Source: Siphonodentalium dalli (lineage: Eukaryota; Mollusca; Scaphopoda; Gadilida; Siphonodentaliidae). From it: a stretch of 64,000 bases of DNA. Below the pieces are notes generated by a model. It was not told the DNA's origin. It saw only the letters and a list, made by a program, of their open reading frames with translations, and made no database searches. Position 1 is the stretch's first letter; the number at the start of each line of letters is the position of its first letter. Below are positions 1 to 12,212 of the stretch, piece after piece. Made by a program: the position numbers and the translations under genes. The DNA lies in the NCBI GenBank assembly GCA_032622095.1, contig CP136064.1, positions 125,351,605-125,415,604 of the forward strand, given 5' to 3'.

Positions 1-139
1 GAAGCGACAGGGAAGCGGAGGCGGCGGTAGAGGCAAAAAGGGGAGGAGAGGCGTTAGCGGCAATGAGGGATACTCAGCGGTTGAGGCGTTAGCGGCGGGT
101 AAGCGGTAGCGGCGGTAATGAGAAGCAGCGGGTGAAGCA

Positions 140-330
140 GAGAATGAAATGAGCTCGATGGGTACCGCTCGAGCAGCATATGCCGGTGGTGTGTCGGCCC
201 AAGCACAGCGGGTGCGGGATGAGATGAGCTCGATGGAGATTCGGCTCGAGCAGCAGATGCTGATGGCGTGGCCAACGCATCGGGTGCGGGATGAAATGAG
301 CTCGATGGGAGACGGCTCGAGTGGCAGATG
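140..330. repeat. GC-rich minisatellite, about 3 units of 72-75 bp
   Basis: The motif GAGCTCGATGG recurs at about 151, 226 and 298, followed each time by a similar CTCGAG(C/T)..GCAGATGC.. stretch. The flanking 1-130 is rich in GGCGGTAGC-type repeats. The long open frames across it on both strands are repetitive (for example PHRAHFIPHP-like periodicity) and are explained by the repeat, not by a gene. Confidence 0.7.
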
Positions 331-2170
331 CCGGTGGTACGCCGACCCGGGCATAAGCGCGATGTGGAGCGGAAGGGCGGTGAGGCATGAGTAGCGGTGA
401 ACCGTGGCCACGGGTGGGGTGAGAGCGGCGGAATGGCGGAACGGACGAGGAGCGAGGGGATTACACACACAAAGAGAACGCCGAACAGCAATTAAGGACA
501 ATGCGGTGGGACAGGTGGACATTCAAAACCAGACCGCCGGGAACCAGAGCGTAACCACGGGATAATTAATGGAGATGACGGATTAGAAGGCGATGGCGGT
601 ACTGTGAAACAGCGGGAAAGGAGAAAACAAGGCGGCAATACATGACCTTGAAGCTGTAGATGATTGGAGATAGTTGCGAGCAGCGATGGCAGCAGATAGA
701 AAATTTTACGTCCTCGCTCTGTGTGGACAGGAGTTGGAATGGACGGAAGTGGCGATTTTTTCTGCGCATGCTCGGAGCGGATAACTCTATTTGGCATGAG
801 TGACCTTAGTTGTCAGTGATGTTGTAGCTCTGGGAAGTCACACTCCGGTATTCTACGCTTATTGGAGCCAACGCGACTTGCCGCTTAATTGAAGACGTTG
901 AGCTTGTATAAATTGCCACAAGGGTGATTCCTTGTGGCTTCTTAACTTTCCACACGGACACTCTTTAATTATTACCACATGAAAAACAACCAGAAACTCT
1001 CTTTAGTGTTATGTACAAATGGAATCCCCTCGCACAACATGTACTTTGACTGCCATTTGTAAACATTTGGAAATGAAATTTGTTTGAATTAAATACAATA
1101 TTGTTTTTTTTAATTCTAAATTGCATGGCTGCTAGCAGGAAAGTTGAAAAAAAATACAATTTGATAACGCGATCCACGACAGAAATTATTAAACAAGTGG
1201 GAATCATAAAAAATCCACACACACAATCACAATTCACAATAGCCATAAGCGTGTCTTTAATATATCTAGCGAAGTGACCGAAGAGACTTTCTATCTCTTG
1301 TCCAGGTAGTGTTAATTAGGAATCGTGCATTCACGATTATACTGTTCACCCGTGTTTAATCAAGATGAATTTGGGCGGTTGTTGATTAAATTTCGTAAAT
1401 AATAATTGTTATGATGTGTGCTATAAGTAGGTTAAACCATGGTGATAATCGTTTACTCGAAATAGCCATTCACCAAAGACTCATACATCGGTATACGATT
1501 CTCACCATGCAAGATATAACCTGCACATGTTCAAAAAATTTATTCAGAATACAGATGAAGGCACTGCATATCAATACTAGGGCTGAGTATATGATATAGA
1601 GACATTCTGTTTAATTCATGTATGATCCTTAAGGACGTGGTGACAGGGCAGCATATCATCGCGTATAGGCGACATAATCGACATATAAAGTAAAATAGGT
1701 ACATAATGTGATTATTTGAGTCTGAAATAAGCAGATAATTGAGTCATGTCCGTTATTTCATTTCGTGGCGCGAGCCACAGTGAACACACATGTTAAAGAG
1801 CGTACACCTGACAAGTCGAGAGCTGGCTTCTTTGTGTCATAATTGTGCGCATATAATCTTCTTTAAATCGCCTCATTACGAGTCGATAATGTGACTAAAA
1901 CGCTCTCATTTTCAGCACAATATCGATTCCAAATTAGGCTATTCTCAGCAGAATATTAACCCAAAACAAGTTATATTATAAGCAGATAATGTGCGATTTT
2001 TTCAGGAGAACAGGCTGGTCGGGGGTTTGGGGTGACCATCTCTATAGCCACGTCTGTGAGGATCATCAAGTTGATATTTCTTACGAACGTCCCTTCTCTA
2101 ACCGTGTACAGATCTCAAACGAAACCTCGTCCTCAATTTAAACAGACAATATCTGCATAATTATGTGACA
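331..2170. other. no gene recognised
   Basis: I see no convincing coding sequence, RNA gene or transposon end here. The short open frames lack recognisable motifs. Sequence changes from GC-rich (to about 550) to AT-rich. Confidence 0.5.
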
Positions 2171-2199
2171 GGCCATACTGCGCAGAGGGCACGAAATAA

Positions 2200-2390
2200 T
2201 GGGTCCTTCTAAAACCCGACCGCACCAGACCGGATCGATAGCTCGACACTGTTAACCCCTAACTTGCGGCCGTTTCTGCCAGGAACGGGAAATCCAAAAA
2301 TGCGCCGACCGCCCCCCCCCCCCCTCTGGCTGCCTGACCACGGAAATGCACATTATATAATGAAGTGAATACCCATATGCACCCATGTAT
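2200..2390 (+). repeat. dispersed repeat family R, copy 1
   Basis: Shares a long block with copies near 3.6-4.4 kb: a GATAGCTCG..CTGTTAACCCCTAAC segment, a GCCGTTTCTGCCAGG segment, a CTGGCTGCCTGACCACGG segment and a GAATACCCATATGCA segment, in the same order. A poly-C run (about 2310-2324) interrupts this copy. Confidence 0.75.
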
Positions 2391-2639
2391 ATATATATAT
2401 CTTTAATTGTCCTCCAGAAATGAAGAGTTGTTTAACACAAACAAATACACAAAGGAAACGTAGACCCAGGAAGGTCAACATATTTACAAGATGGTATACA
2501 TTACAAGAACAAATTACATCACAAACATGTAATAAGCAAACTGATACTCACTCCTAGCCACACCATTGTACGCACACGCTCACTCCTAACAATACTCGTC
2601 TATCTCCCTCTGTCTGTATATACTCTCTATCTATCTCTC

Positions 2640-2800
2640 TCGTTCTCGCTCGTTCACACACACACACACACACCCTCTCCCTCGCCCTCACACACACACA
2701 CACCCTCTCTCTCACACACACACACACACCCTCACACACACACACACACACACACACACTCTCTCTCTCACTCTCTCTATGTCTCTCTCTCTCACCGAGC
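2640..2800. repeat. (CA)n/(CT)n compound microsatellite
   Basis: Alternating runs of CACACA and CTCTCT. The minus-strand open frame across it reads as low-complexity V/C/R/E and is not a gene. Confidence 0.95.
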
Positions 2801-2923
2801 ACACAAATCGTACTCGTTATACTATACACATTATGCTAATGTACTATATCATGTGTAAAATAAAACAAACCCAAGATATTAATAGTCTGTGTTGTCACAT
2901 AAGATTTACGAGTCGAACATAAT

Positions 2924-3484
2924 CTATTCTAAGCTATGAAACAAGGACCATAGATTAAGTGTAGCTTTCATGAAGAATCTAAAGTCTTGTGTTGAGCTAA
3001 GAGAAAATACATTCAGTTCAGAAGGAAAGTGACCCAGAAATGTGGCAAGCTGTATGGCTTGTGGCAATGAATCAAGTATTATGAAGGCCTCAATTCCATA
3101 TACGTTTATGATATCATACCATATTTCATTCCTGAGAGCTGACAGAGAATTGCAATGTATGATTGTATGCTCAATTAAACAAGAATAGTTTGACGCACAA
3201 AGGCGACAGACACCAGCGTCCTCGTAAGCAGTATGTGCAATTATCCTTGCTAACATGAGAAAGAAAAAAATCTCCTCTGGATAAAGTTGACATGTTCTCC
3301 ATAGCTTGGATGGAGCTAGGTTGTACTGTATTGAACCATATTTGGATAAGGACAGTTCAGAGTTAATAGTGGAGAGCCATTTAGTTTCATCATACACTCT
3401 TACAGATAAACGGACGATATTTCTCCAAGAGTGCTTTGATGGGAATATGCTCTCCTCGACAAAATTCTTAAGATGAGCTATCAT
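2924..3484 (-). pseudogene. LINE (non-LTR retrotransposon) ORF2 C-terminal fragment
   Basis: An open frame of 186 codons. Around residues 92-110 it has a CRLC..(x)..EH(x4)HC pattern, the Cys/His cluster that follows the reverse transcriptase domain in many LINE ORF2 proteins (zf-RVT type). The rest is rich in aromatic and Leu residues, as in those C-terminal regions. No reverse transcriptase core lies upstream (higher coordinates run into family R repeats), so it is a truncated 3' copy. The LINE clade cannot be assigned from this fragment. The zinc-cluster identification is established family knowledge; the truncation is seen directly. Confidence 0.65.
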
Positions 3485-3599
3485 GTTGTATTTAATAAGA
3501 ATGTCAAATATCTCCTAGATGAAAGAATTTGGATTAGGATCTGCGTCCAGCATATAACTGTGTAATCTTAGAAGAAAGATTTGTTTGCCAGTTTTGATG

Positions 3600-4135
3600 T
3601 GACTCAATCTACAGTGTGGCAAAAACGCCGAAATTATCACCCGGCGACCGCACCAACATCAGGGGTCCAAGTGTGATGGGGTTTGCACTACCGTGTAGAA
3701 TGGACCTGAATGTACCAAAGTTCTAATCCCCAAGTCGATAGCTCGAGCGGACACGGCACTGTTAACCCCTAACTTGCGGCCGTTTCTGCCAGGTACGGGA
3801 AATCCAAAAAGGCACCGACCGCATCTCCCCTGGCTGCCTGACCACGGGAATGGACATTATATCATGAAGTGAATACCCATATGCATCCATGTGCGATCGG
3901 ACAAGTCGCTAGCTGCAACGGAAGTGAATAAATTAACCCATACTCTGCTGCCGAATTCGCTATGAATGTACGCAAAAACGCCGAAATTAACACCCGCCGA
4001 CCGCACCAACCCAGGGGTCTGAGTGTGATGGGGTTTGCACTATCGTGTAGAATGGACCCGCATGTACCAAAGTTCCAATCCCCAAGTCGATAGCTCGAGC
4101 GGACACGGCACTGTTAACTGTTAACGGCCGCAAGT
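3600..4135 (+). repeat. dispersed repeat family R, copies 2 and 3 in direct order
   Basis: The segment starting with AAAACGCCGAAATTA at about 3628 repeats at about 3975 (both followed by CACCCG(G/C)CGACCGCACCAAC and a GGGGTTTGCACTA block). Copy 2 carries the whole set of family R blocks; copy 3 stops in the GCCGC/AAGTTAGGCCG junction at about 4130, where the inverted copy starts. Confidence 0.75.
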
Positions 4136-4440
4136 TAGGCCGCACATGGATGCATATGGGTAATCACATCATGATATAATGTGCATTTCCGTGGTCAGGC
4201 AGCCAGGGGAAGTGCGGTCGGCGCATTTTTTGATTTCCCGTACCTGGCAGAAACGGCCGCAAGTTAGGGGTTAACAGTGCCGTGTCCGCTCGAGCTATCG
4301 ACTTGGGGATTGGAACTTTAGTACATTCAGGTCCATTATACACGATAGTGCAAACCCCATCTCGCTCGGACCCCTGGGGGCGGCCGGTCGGGTGCGGTCG
4401 GGTTTTAGTAGGACCGGAACTAATCGATGAATTAACTAAA
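4136..4440 (-). repeat. dispersed repeat family R, inverted copy 4
   Basis: Reverse complement of copies 1-3: it starts with CACATGGATGCATATGGGT, then GTGGTCAGGCAGCCAGG, GGCAGAAACGGCCGCAAG and TTAACAGTGCCGTGTCC, ending near GGGTGCGGTCGGGTTTTAG. With copy 2 it forms an inverted pair centred near 4 kb. Confidence 0.75.
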
Positions 4441-4622
4441 GGTCCGCATTTTTAACAGCTATCCCAGATCATCTACCAGAATCTTATGCCCGCGTAGACA
4501 TAATTCCATTAGGATTAGATACCCCAGTTAACAGTTCGTCTTATGTTGACCTCTTTTACACACGAAACATAATTCGAACTGCACAAAATAGCCAGATGAC
4601 CCTGATACGTTTAAGGACTTGA
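4440..4622 (+). pseudogene. possible short coding remnant, unidentified
   Basis: A 60-codon frame open between two stops, with a protein-like composition (residues such as IPDHLPESYARVDIIPLG). It sits just upstream of an AATAAA and a (TTAG)n run at about 4803-4830, which resembles a retrotransposon 3' tail. I do not recognise the product; it could be a LINE fragment or chance. Confidence 0.2.
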
Positions 4623-4799
4623 AGACACCTGGATGCGCAATGATTAATAACATGAGTCATGTCAGAAAGACGAACCTCTAACGGCATGATTACTCTCTGA
4701 TAACATGCATATTTATGTTCACATCTACATTTATATATGTATATTTCTATGCCATTTTGTTATATTCGTGATGATTCTTATAAGTATATTGTATGCTAT

Positions 4800-4832
4800 C
4801 CAATAAATCATTAGTTAGTTAGTTAGTTGTGG
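4800..4832 (+). repeat. AATAAA followed by (TTAG)n tail
   Basis: AATAAA is followed within a few bases by four TTAG units. Simple 3' tails of this kind are common at LINE ends; here the parent element is not certain. Confidence 0.45.
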
Positions 4833-5051
4833 TAGCCTTTATTCTTTTCCGGCACGACAACAGAGCTCACAGTTTTGAATCGAAATTTCCTCATCGATAT
4901 CTGCTTGTCATTGGTTCACAGCTTAGTTCTTTAAAACTTCCATCCGATTCGAGGGAATCCACAGCCTCATGACAAAGCAGATTTAACTAGTACAATCAAA
5001 ATTACCAATAAATAATCGTAACTTATAATAGCTACGGTAGCATATTTATAA

Positions 5052-5222
5052 ATAAATATCATAGGAATTGATGTCAAAGATGTGCGAAAATATATCTTTT
5101 TCCAGAGAGTGATTACAAACTGGAATAGTTTATCAGATTACATTGTTTCCACCGAATCGGTTCAACAGTTCAAGGAGCTATTCGATAACAACTGTTATAA
5201 CGAGCGGTATATGTACGGCTAA
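5052..5222 (+). pseudogene. LINE reverse transcriptase C-terminal remnant
   Basis: In frame with the TAA ending at 5222, the plus strand reads a conserved-looking tail: a FFQRVITNWNSLSDYIV segment, then a FKELFD segment close to the stop. This is the R-V-x-x-W-N-x-L-P/S...F-K-x-x-L-D pattern at the C-terminus of many non-LTR reverse transcriptases (established knowledge). Only about 57 codons remain open, so it is a 3' fragment, on the opposite strand from the remnant at 2.9-3.5 kb. Confidence 0.65.
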
Positions 5223-8200
5223 ACGTCATGGATAACTTCCAAACTGAATTTATTCATTTAAGTTATTCTATGCAGTATGCATGTATGTTATTATGTGAAA
5301 GGGTAAAAGTCATGGCGACTTACTCCCCAAACATTGATGATGACAGGAACGTTTTTCTTCTCCAATGCAATTCTGAGCAATAAAACGGACATGGCTCATT
5401 CGGACCTCCAAATTTTGTCTACGTAATTTGGAGGGACGGATACGATAGGTCGATATATACACGAGATATGGGTATGCCGGCTTCATATGCTTTGACAAAC
5501 ACTTGCCAAGGTCACAACCATTTTCCAGCCGTTTTCAATTTTTCGCCCGAATTCAGACAATCGCTCTTTATTGTTATCAGGAATAGAATAACACAAGACG
5601 CTCGTTTCTGTTCCATGTCATGCAAATGGCTGTTTTTTTTGGAACCCAAACACCTTGTTCATAATTGCATTTTTCATTACTTCAATGCGTCTTTTTTTGG
5701 TTACAGAATGCTCGTAGAAAGGTAGTTAAGATATTTATCGACCGGGAAAAATTTAAAAGCGAATAATATTATTCGTATTTTAGAGCGCAAACCGCCATGT
5801 GACTTTAATATGGCGATTGAGTGTCTGATAAATAACGACATTCCTAGTTATTCGATTATTGCTAAAAAAAAAAGAAGACATATCTCACACAAGATACTGT
5901 TGGAGTATAAAACAATGGAACCAATCTCACTTATCTCAGTCTATTTTGGGCATAATCTATGTAAATTCAGGCATGAAATTTCCAGCTGTTGAAATATTGA
6001 ATTTTTTAGACCGAAGTTTGGTTTAGAAACGCCCAACTAGACCCCGAAGCCACGACAAATAGTTTTCATGGCTGGCTCAACCGATTTTCGTGGCTGGTTA
6101 GCTAGCTAAGCCGGCTCAGTCACGACGTTCGTGGCTGACGAAATATGGCGGCTGAGCCGGCTGAGATGTTGTCATTCGGTGTATTCTCGTTTCCGAAATG
6201 TTCCTAATCCCCTGTTACCGGTTATAGACGCCGTTTTTTAGCGTTTGTGGTGAACCCGTAGAATTCCAGACCACACGTAATCTTTTGATGTTGGGCTTTT
6301 CCATTATGGCGAAAATTCACGAAGGACTGGTATGGATATACTATGTGGTTTCCCATCTAATCGGTATAAGTAGTTACATTTGGGACTTCTGTCGACTTCA
6401 GACTGCTACCATCACTGCCATCTTGCGATATATGCATGCATCATTGAATGATGAACCCGATAGTAATGATATATATTTCAAACTATTTTCTATTCTTATG
6501 TGTAATATATATTGACAAATGCCAGCGATGTCCGAGACTGGGTGTTGTCGATATAAACAATTTATATTTTAACCCTTTCAATATCGAATGGATGCGCCCA
6601 TTCAGTTATATGAAAGCATGCATTGGGGTAGTCTATTCCACACTAAGGGGCCCGGTGTTCTGATAATATAACAACCATGCCGTGTCCATGCGAGTATATG
6701 CCAATATTAGGAAATGCGGTTTAGTTCTTTGCGATTCACAGTACAGTTGTGCTTGACATATAAGCCCATGCACATGGCTCAGCCATTTTACAATTCTGGT
6801 GGCGGAGATTTTTAAATGTGGCTGGCGTTAGAGATAATATGGCTGGCGACGGCTTGTGGCCAATATGGCTGGCGGCGGCGGCGTGCGATGGCGGCTTCGG
6901 GCTCTACGCCCAACCCTAATAAGTCGTCACCGTAGTATACGCACACACGTATACCCAGCCATGTATTTACTCTAGTGAAATGGACCATCCATATGTTTCA
7001 CTAAGTAATTTTACCTGGATGTAAGTATGTGGCGGTTCTGCTAAAGTAATTTTACCAGGTTAGTTTACCTCGACATTAGGGTAAATTAACCACGGTATTA
7101 CCAGGGTTTGGTATTAGAAGCCTTAAAATTTGAGACAACATATTGGAGGTAATTGAATGGCACATTTAATTCCATAAGGCGTCAACGTGTGCTGGACTTA
7201 TCTGAATTGGAATATTATAACCATAATAATTAATTATTCCTCGTTCAACGACTGCCTGCCTTCCGGATTCCGGTACTAACTCGTTCCGGAAATTAGTACA
7301 TTATATACTGTTCGGCAATTTCTTGATAGCCGTGGTCCCATGGGCATTTTATTTATAGATAATTGTTTTTTTCCGGTTTAAAAGTCGAACTGCGCGACAA
7401 GGAGGCCGAGTCCGGTAAAAGGTGTAGTTGGGAATTTCAATTTCGTTTATTGTACTTTACATTATTATGCCAATAATGTTGATTTTTGGTTTGTGACAAG
7501 CTATGTCAATTACCAATAAAAGAAATTTAAAGATAACTTGTAAGTCTTATATTTCAACTTTTATAGATATGTTTCGTTCTGCAGCCCACTGATGGTTGTG
7601 GTCGGAGACGGCCGAGTTAATTAGGTGTTGGTTGTTATTGTTATTTTAACGGAATTCTGAGTTGGTCATTCGCGAAACCAATATATTTTATATTCTATAA
7701 TTACAATCATGGGTATATAATATATGATCGTGAGCGCGTTACCATTTCTGACTATGATTTTCTTGTTATATTTGTGCAGCCTCTCTCGGCTTTGTTGATA
7801 TGCTCATGGTAGCTTCTGATATTAGATGTGAAATTCGATCAGCACATATATATGTTTGGCAGTTATTCTGCAAAACTGCAAAGAATTAGCCAAAAAAAGC
7901 GACCTTGGTGTTGCATCATGCACATACATGCATGATGGACTCTTCAAAAATTGACAACTGTCTTGATCTAAGATGATAGCGATATTCCTGCGATTTTAGG
8001 TCTTCTGATAGTTTTATGCAATCCATAGCTGATAACTCCGATTCGTTATATCTTCTCAAAATGGAGAACTGAGCATCCGTCTGTGATCATTCTTAATTAA
8101 TTATTCAAGTTGATAATACAGCAGGTGTTATGTCGCCAAATATACCAAGACTTAGAACCAACGCAACATGCTATTTACAATATATATACACGCGGCATGG

Positions 8201-8735
8201 AAAATGACGAAATTATAGATATCAGACAACATGAGAGTCATGGTACATCTAGCATTTGTTTTTATTAACGAAATTTAATGTCAGTCGTTTCTATGTATCC
8301 TGCTTGCTTGCTGTTAATTGTGTACCAATATATAAGTTCAACCGAAGCAGGCCAAAGGCTGGAAGCTCTTGAAAAAAGATGGTTCATTCAACCATTCAGC
8401 CTCTTGGTTTCCTCGTACCCTGCATCATTTAAACACTACTCACCACTGAAGCCGCCACGCAGCTCAACTCACTGTGTAGGAACTGTTACATGGGAAGTCG
8501 TTCTATCGCCGGTATTGTGATGGTTCTTGGCTGATTTGTTACGGTTCCTTATGATTAAAAATAATCATTTTCGGGACAAAATCACGCATAATTATATATA
8601 TCTTGAATGAATTATACTTTCCTGAATGAACAGAGGCTGCAGAAGTGCCGTATTATCGAAACGTGAACTCTAAATCACAATTAATTCGGAATTAGCGAGT
8701 TAACGCGTAAATATCAACATGTTTAAATCACTGCA
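5223..8735. other. no gene recognised, AT-rich
   Basis: Short open frames only, with no recognisable motif. Local repeats of GGCTGGC/GGCGGCTGAG type occur near 6080-6160 and 6780-6900. I see no transposon termini that I can pair. Confidence 0.5.
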
Positions 8736-8787
8736 AATCAAGCCACGTAAACGCAATTCGTTTGTTTTCGGTGGCGTATAAAATATG

Positions 8788-9243
8788 TTCCAAACACCGT
8801 AAACAGAAAAACATTAAAACGCAAACAGTTCCGTTCATATATACCATGACCATCGCGTAAACAGCATGTTATCATAAAGACCTACTATATTTTACCTAAG
8901 CAAGATCCTGATTGTGTACAGAAGACAGCACAATGCTACTGGCTAATCACACACAAATGGCAGAAACGCTCTTTATTAGTTCCATATCAGGTATTCACCA
9001 ACAAAGAACGCTCTTTATGTTTACCATCATAATATAAACAAACACCAGAAAAGTAACTTTTTATGCTTTTGTTTACATAACAATTGTCAAACATATGACC
9101 ATAACATACTGTTTATGCAATATTTCTTATTTGTATACGGACAAAAGTCTATCTACATTTTGATGTTCTTTCTGTTTGTGGCGGTTTTTGACGGGTGGAG
9201 ATATTTTCACAGGATACCCACCGCCAAGGCCAACCGTGTCTTT
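8788..9243 (-). mobile_element. TTAA-flanked MITE family B, inverted truncated copy
   Basis: This is the reverse complement of 9246-9701, meeting it at the central TTAA (9242-9245). The arms are nearly identical over about 455 bp. The distal terminus is not found: similarity stops at about 8788, so the far end was lost or never copied. The opposed open frames inside (9115-9399 plus, 9127-9327 minus) mirror each other and follow from the palindrome. Confidence 0.85.
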
Positions 9244-9245
9244 AA

Positions 9246-9740
9246 AGACACGGTTGGCCTTGGCGGTGGGTGTCCTGTGAAAATATATCCACCCGTCAAA
9301 AACCGCCACAAACAGAAAGAACATCAAAATGTAGATATACTTTGTACGTATACAAATACGAAATATCGCATAAACAGTATGTTATGGTCATATGTTTGAC
9401 CATTGTTATGTAAACAAAAGCATAAAAAGTTACTTTTCTGGTGTTTGTTTATATTATGATGGTAAACATAAAGAGCGTTCTTTGTTGGTGAATACCTGAT
9501 ATGGAAACTAATAAAGAGCGTATATGCCATTTGTGTGTGATTCGCCAGTAGCATTGCGCTGTCTTCTGTAACACGATCAGGCTCTTGCTTAGGTAAAATA
9601 TAGTAGGTCTTTATGATAACATGCTGTTTACGCGATGGTCATGGTATATATGAACGGAACTGTATGCGTTTTAATGTTTTTCTGTTTACGGTGTTTGGAA
9701 CAAACATGAATATTTTCGACAATTAAGGCCGCACGTGCCT
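9246..9740 (+). mobile_element. TTAA-flanked MITE family B, complete copy
   Basis: Bounded by TTAA at 9242-9245 and 9741-9744. The termini are imperfect inverted repeats: AGACACGGTTGGCC at the left and GGCCGCACGTGCCT at the right. It matches 39459-39954 along its length. TTAA duplications are the hallmark of piggyBac-type transposition (established knowledge); there is no transposase here, so it is non-autonomous. Confidence 0.8.
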
Positions 9741-10225
9741 TTAATTGGCAGAAACCAAATATTGAACGTCCCGAGGGGTATAATATCATAATCATGCCTG
9801 CCTATATACATACAAATGGTAATAGAAATCTACTCTCAGGAGATTATGAGATGTTATTCATTTAATTAATATAGGGCCATTATTGAAAGATCCAGGTGGC
9901 ACAATGTTTCGACGCCAGCACGAACATATTTCTTCCTCGAAAGTCCCAGACATGAACATATCTTATGAAATCAACTGAATCATTGATATGTTATGGCGTG
10001 GCCGGGGGATATGTGTGGTGGGGAGGGTGGGGCTTGGACAGGGAGGGGTGCTTAATTGGTGTATGCCCCAAACTTTGGTAAAATTTTTCAACAGTTACAA
10101 ATTTCATACCTTACACTAGATTGATTGGAAATTTCACACCAACAATATGTTGAAATTGTACCCTTAGTTTGATTTTACAACCATGACTGAGGAAAGTCCC
10201 TCCTTATGAACATACACACAATGTA

Positions 10226-10228
10226 GTA

Positions 10229-10262
<34 letters not shown>

Positions 10263-10270
10263 GAATAATG
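10226..10270. repeat. (AAT)n microsatellite
   Basis: About fourteen consecutive AAT/TAA units with one interruption (AAGAAT) at the end. Confidence 0.95.
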
Positions 10271-11899
10271 TGTTCGTTTAAAGTGTTATTGTCCGCCGCG
10301 CTCATTTAAAATAATATTAACAATATTCAATTCCTATCTATAATTATCGGGGCCGACTTCTCTCAGGTTGACTTCGCGTCGGGTCGTCATCGTATTTGGG
10401 TCTTCATATGGGGTCGACATCACATGGGCCCGTCTTCACTTGTACTCTTTTGACCAATTATAGTCACATGATTTTGTAAAACTTCCATTGGCTGATTGAG
10501 TTACTTTTAAAGGTTTAGTATTGGTACCCATATTTACATTCAGAAATATCCCTGAGGTTGCGCGACTACTCATGCCCAAGACCAGTTGCCCCGGGGTGAT
10601 CTTGCTTCGGGGCGACTGCTATAGTAAGTCAAATGAGGGTGACCAAATAATTTTTGCTTTCACTTCATCCAATTTTTATTTTATTTAATATTACAAAAGA
10701 TATACTTTACTAATATAAAACAATTATTCACTCTTACAAGCGAGTGGATACAATTAGTTGCATGATTGGTTTTAGTCAGGTATCTCTGGGCAGGAATCTG
10801 AGTGGCATGGCTTCACTATCTAGAGGCTTAGAAGTTAAAACAAACCCTGAGTGATTGACGGTCAGATTATCCCGAACAGCAGAACAAGTGCGATATTATT
10901 AACGAATTCTAGCACCTAACCTATATAATCAGCATCCAGCAAGCAGATGCCCAACATAAAATTCCTAAATTTCGTAATCAGAACAATGTATGGGTGTCAA
11001 CGAACTTCTAACGTCTTATTTTTTGGCTTTTTGCTGATTAAAATGCTTCTACGAAAATAAACAATATAAAATACAAGACAGATAACTCTATATATATATC
11101 CGTCTACGCTCACGCTTTTCGAAGTCCAGCGCTATGAAATTACACTATAGTTAACCGGCTTCATGGCAATTTTGGGCCTTAAAAACGCGTTATTTTTCAA
11201 ACTAGCTGGCGACTTGGTGAATTTTGATAGGCGTAACACAGGTTATTGAATAAGCAAATAATCATAGGAAGGCAGTATAATTCATAGAAATCGATGACAA
11301 TGGTGCAAATTTCAACTAATGAATATTTTGTTGTGTTTATCTTTGGTTAATTTCACGACATGGTCAGTTTGAACCATTATCTTGCCAAATATTAGCCATA
11401 GTATTACCCGTGTAAACCCGATTAAATGGGGAGAGAACCGACTCGATCAGTAGAGAACCCAAACAAATAATAAAATTCGCTGTTATTGTCGTTGTTATGA
11501 CACACACAATGGAATTTTCGTTATTATTACGTTCGTTTGGGCCACCGATTGTGAGGGGAATGGAAAAATTAATCGAATTATCAGCTAGATGGCTCCAAAA
11601 TTGTATTTTAACCGTCAAAAAGTCGCGAAAATGTATAATTTCGATCATAAGGAATCGTCACAAATCAGTCAAGAACCATCACCGGAAATAGAACGACTTC
11701 CGATGTAACAGTTCATACACAGTGGCTCAACTGCTCGTGTTATGATTATGGCGAAACAAATTGCTGAGAAACTGATTTCATAATATTGCAAATGCGTCAT
11801 CTATCTGGATGATCATCCCGACCTCACTATTATAATGCGACATTCTATTTGATAACGTAGGCTGTCAACAAATTTAAAGCAGTATATTTGCCATTAACT

Positions 11900-12212
11900 T
11901 GCCATCGGCTGATTCCGAAACTATAACAACTGTCATGTACACTATCTCACTCAGTTGGTTGGAAAATTCACGTTATCCACAACCGATCAACAGTAATTAT
12001 TGTATAACGTTTATCTACTTGTCCAACACAAGCAGTGTATTTAGCATAAACCTACCACCGGCTGATCCCGAAGCTATAACAACTGATTTGCCAAAGCACT
12101 CTAACTCACGAAGTTGGTGGGCGGGTTCACGTTATTCACAATTATTGTATGTTTCTCTGCAGGTCAAAATTGTGAGGGAGATGATCCCGATATGTTCACC
12201 GTCGTGATAACT
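11900..12212 (+). repeat. diverged tandem duplication, about 153 bp period
   Basis: GGCTGATTCCGAAACTATAA at 11907 is matched by GGCTGATCCCGAAGCTATAA at 12060, with similar following sequence (CACTCAGTTGGTTGG versus CACGAAGTTGGTGGG, then CACGTTATCCAC versus CACGTTATTCAC). Two copies only. Confidence 0.65.

Noticed and set aside
54-491. Open frames of 81-145 codons in the first 500 bp
   Set aside because: They read through the GC-rich minisatellite and are periodic on both strands; no domain is visible.
2554-2829. 91-codon minus-strand open frame
   Set aside because: It is a translation of the CA/CT microsatellite.
4510-4530. ATTAGATACCCC, the conserved loop motif of small-subunit rRNA, suggesting a mitochondrial insertion
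   Set aside because: No other conserved rRNA segment surrounds it, and the bases lie in a short open frame; a chance match is more likely.
9115-9399. Protein-like frame FFLFVAVFDGW.. on both strands
   Set aside because: It mirrors itself because of the MITE palindrome and recurs in 39.5 kb only as MITE sequence.
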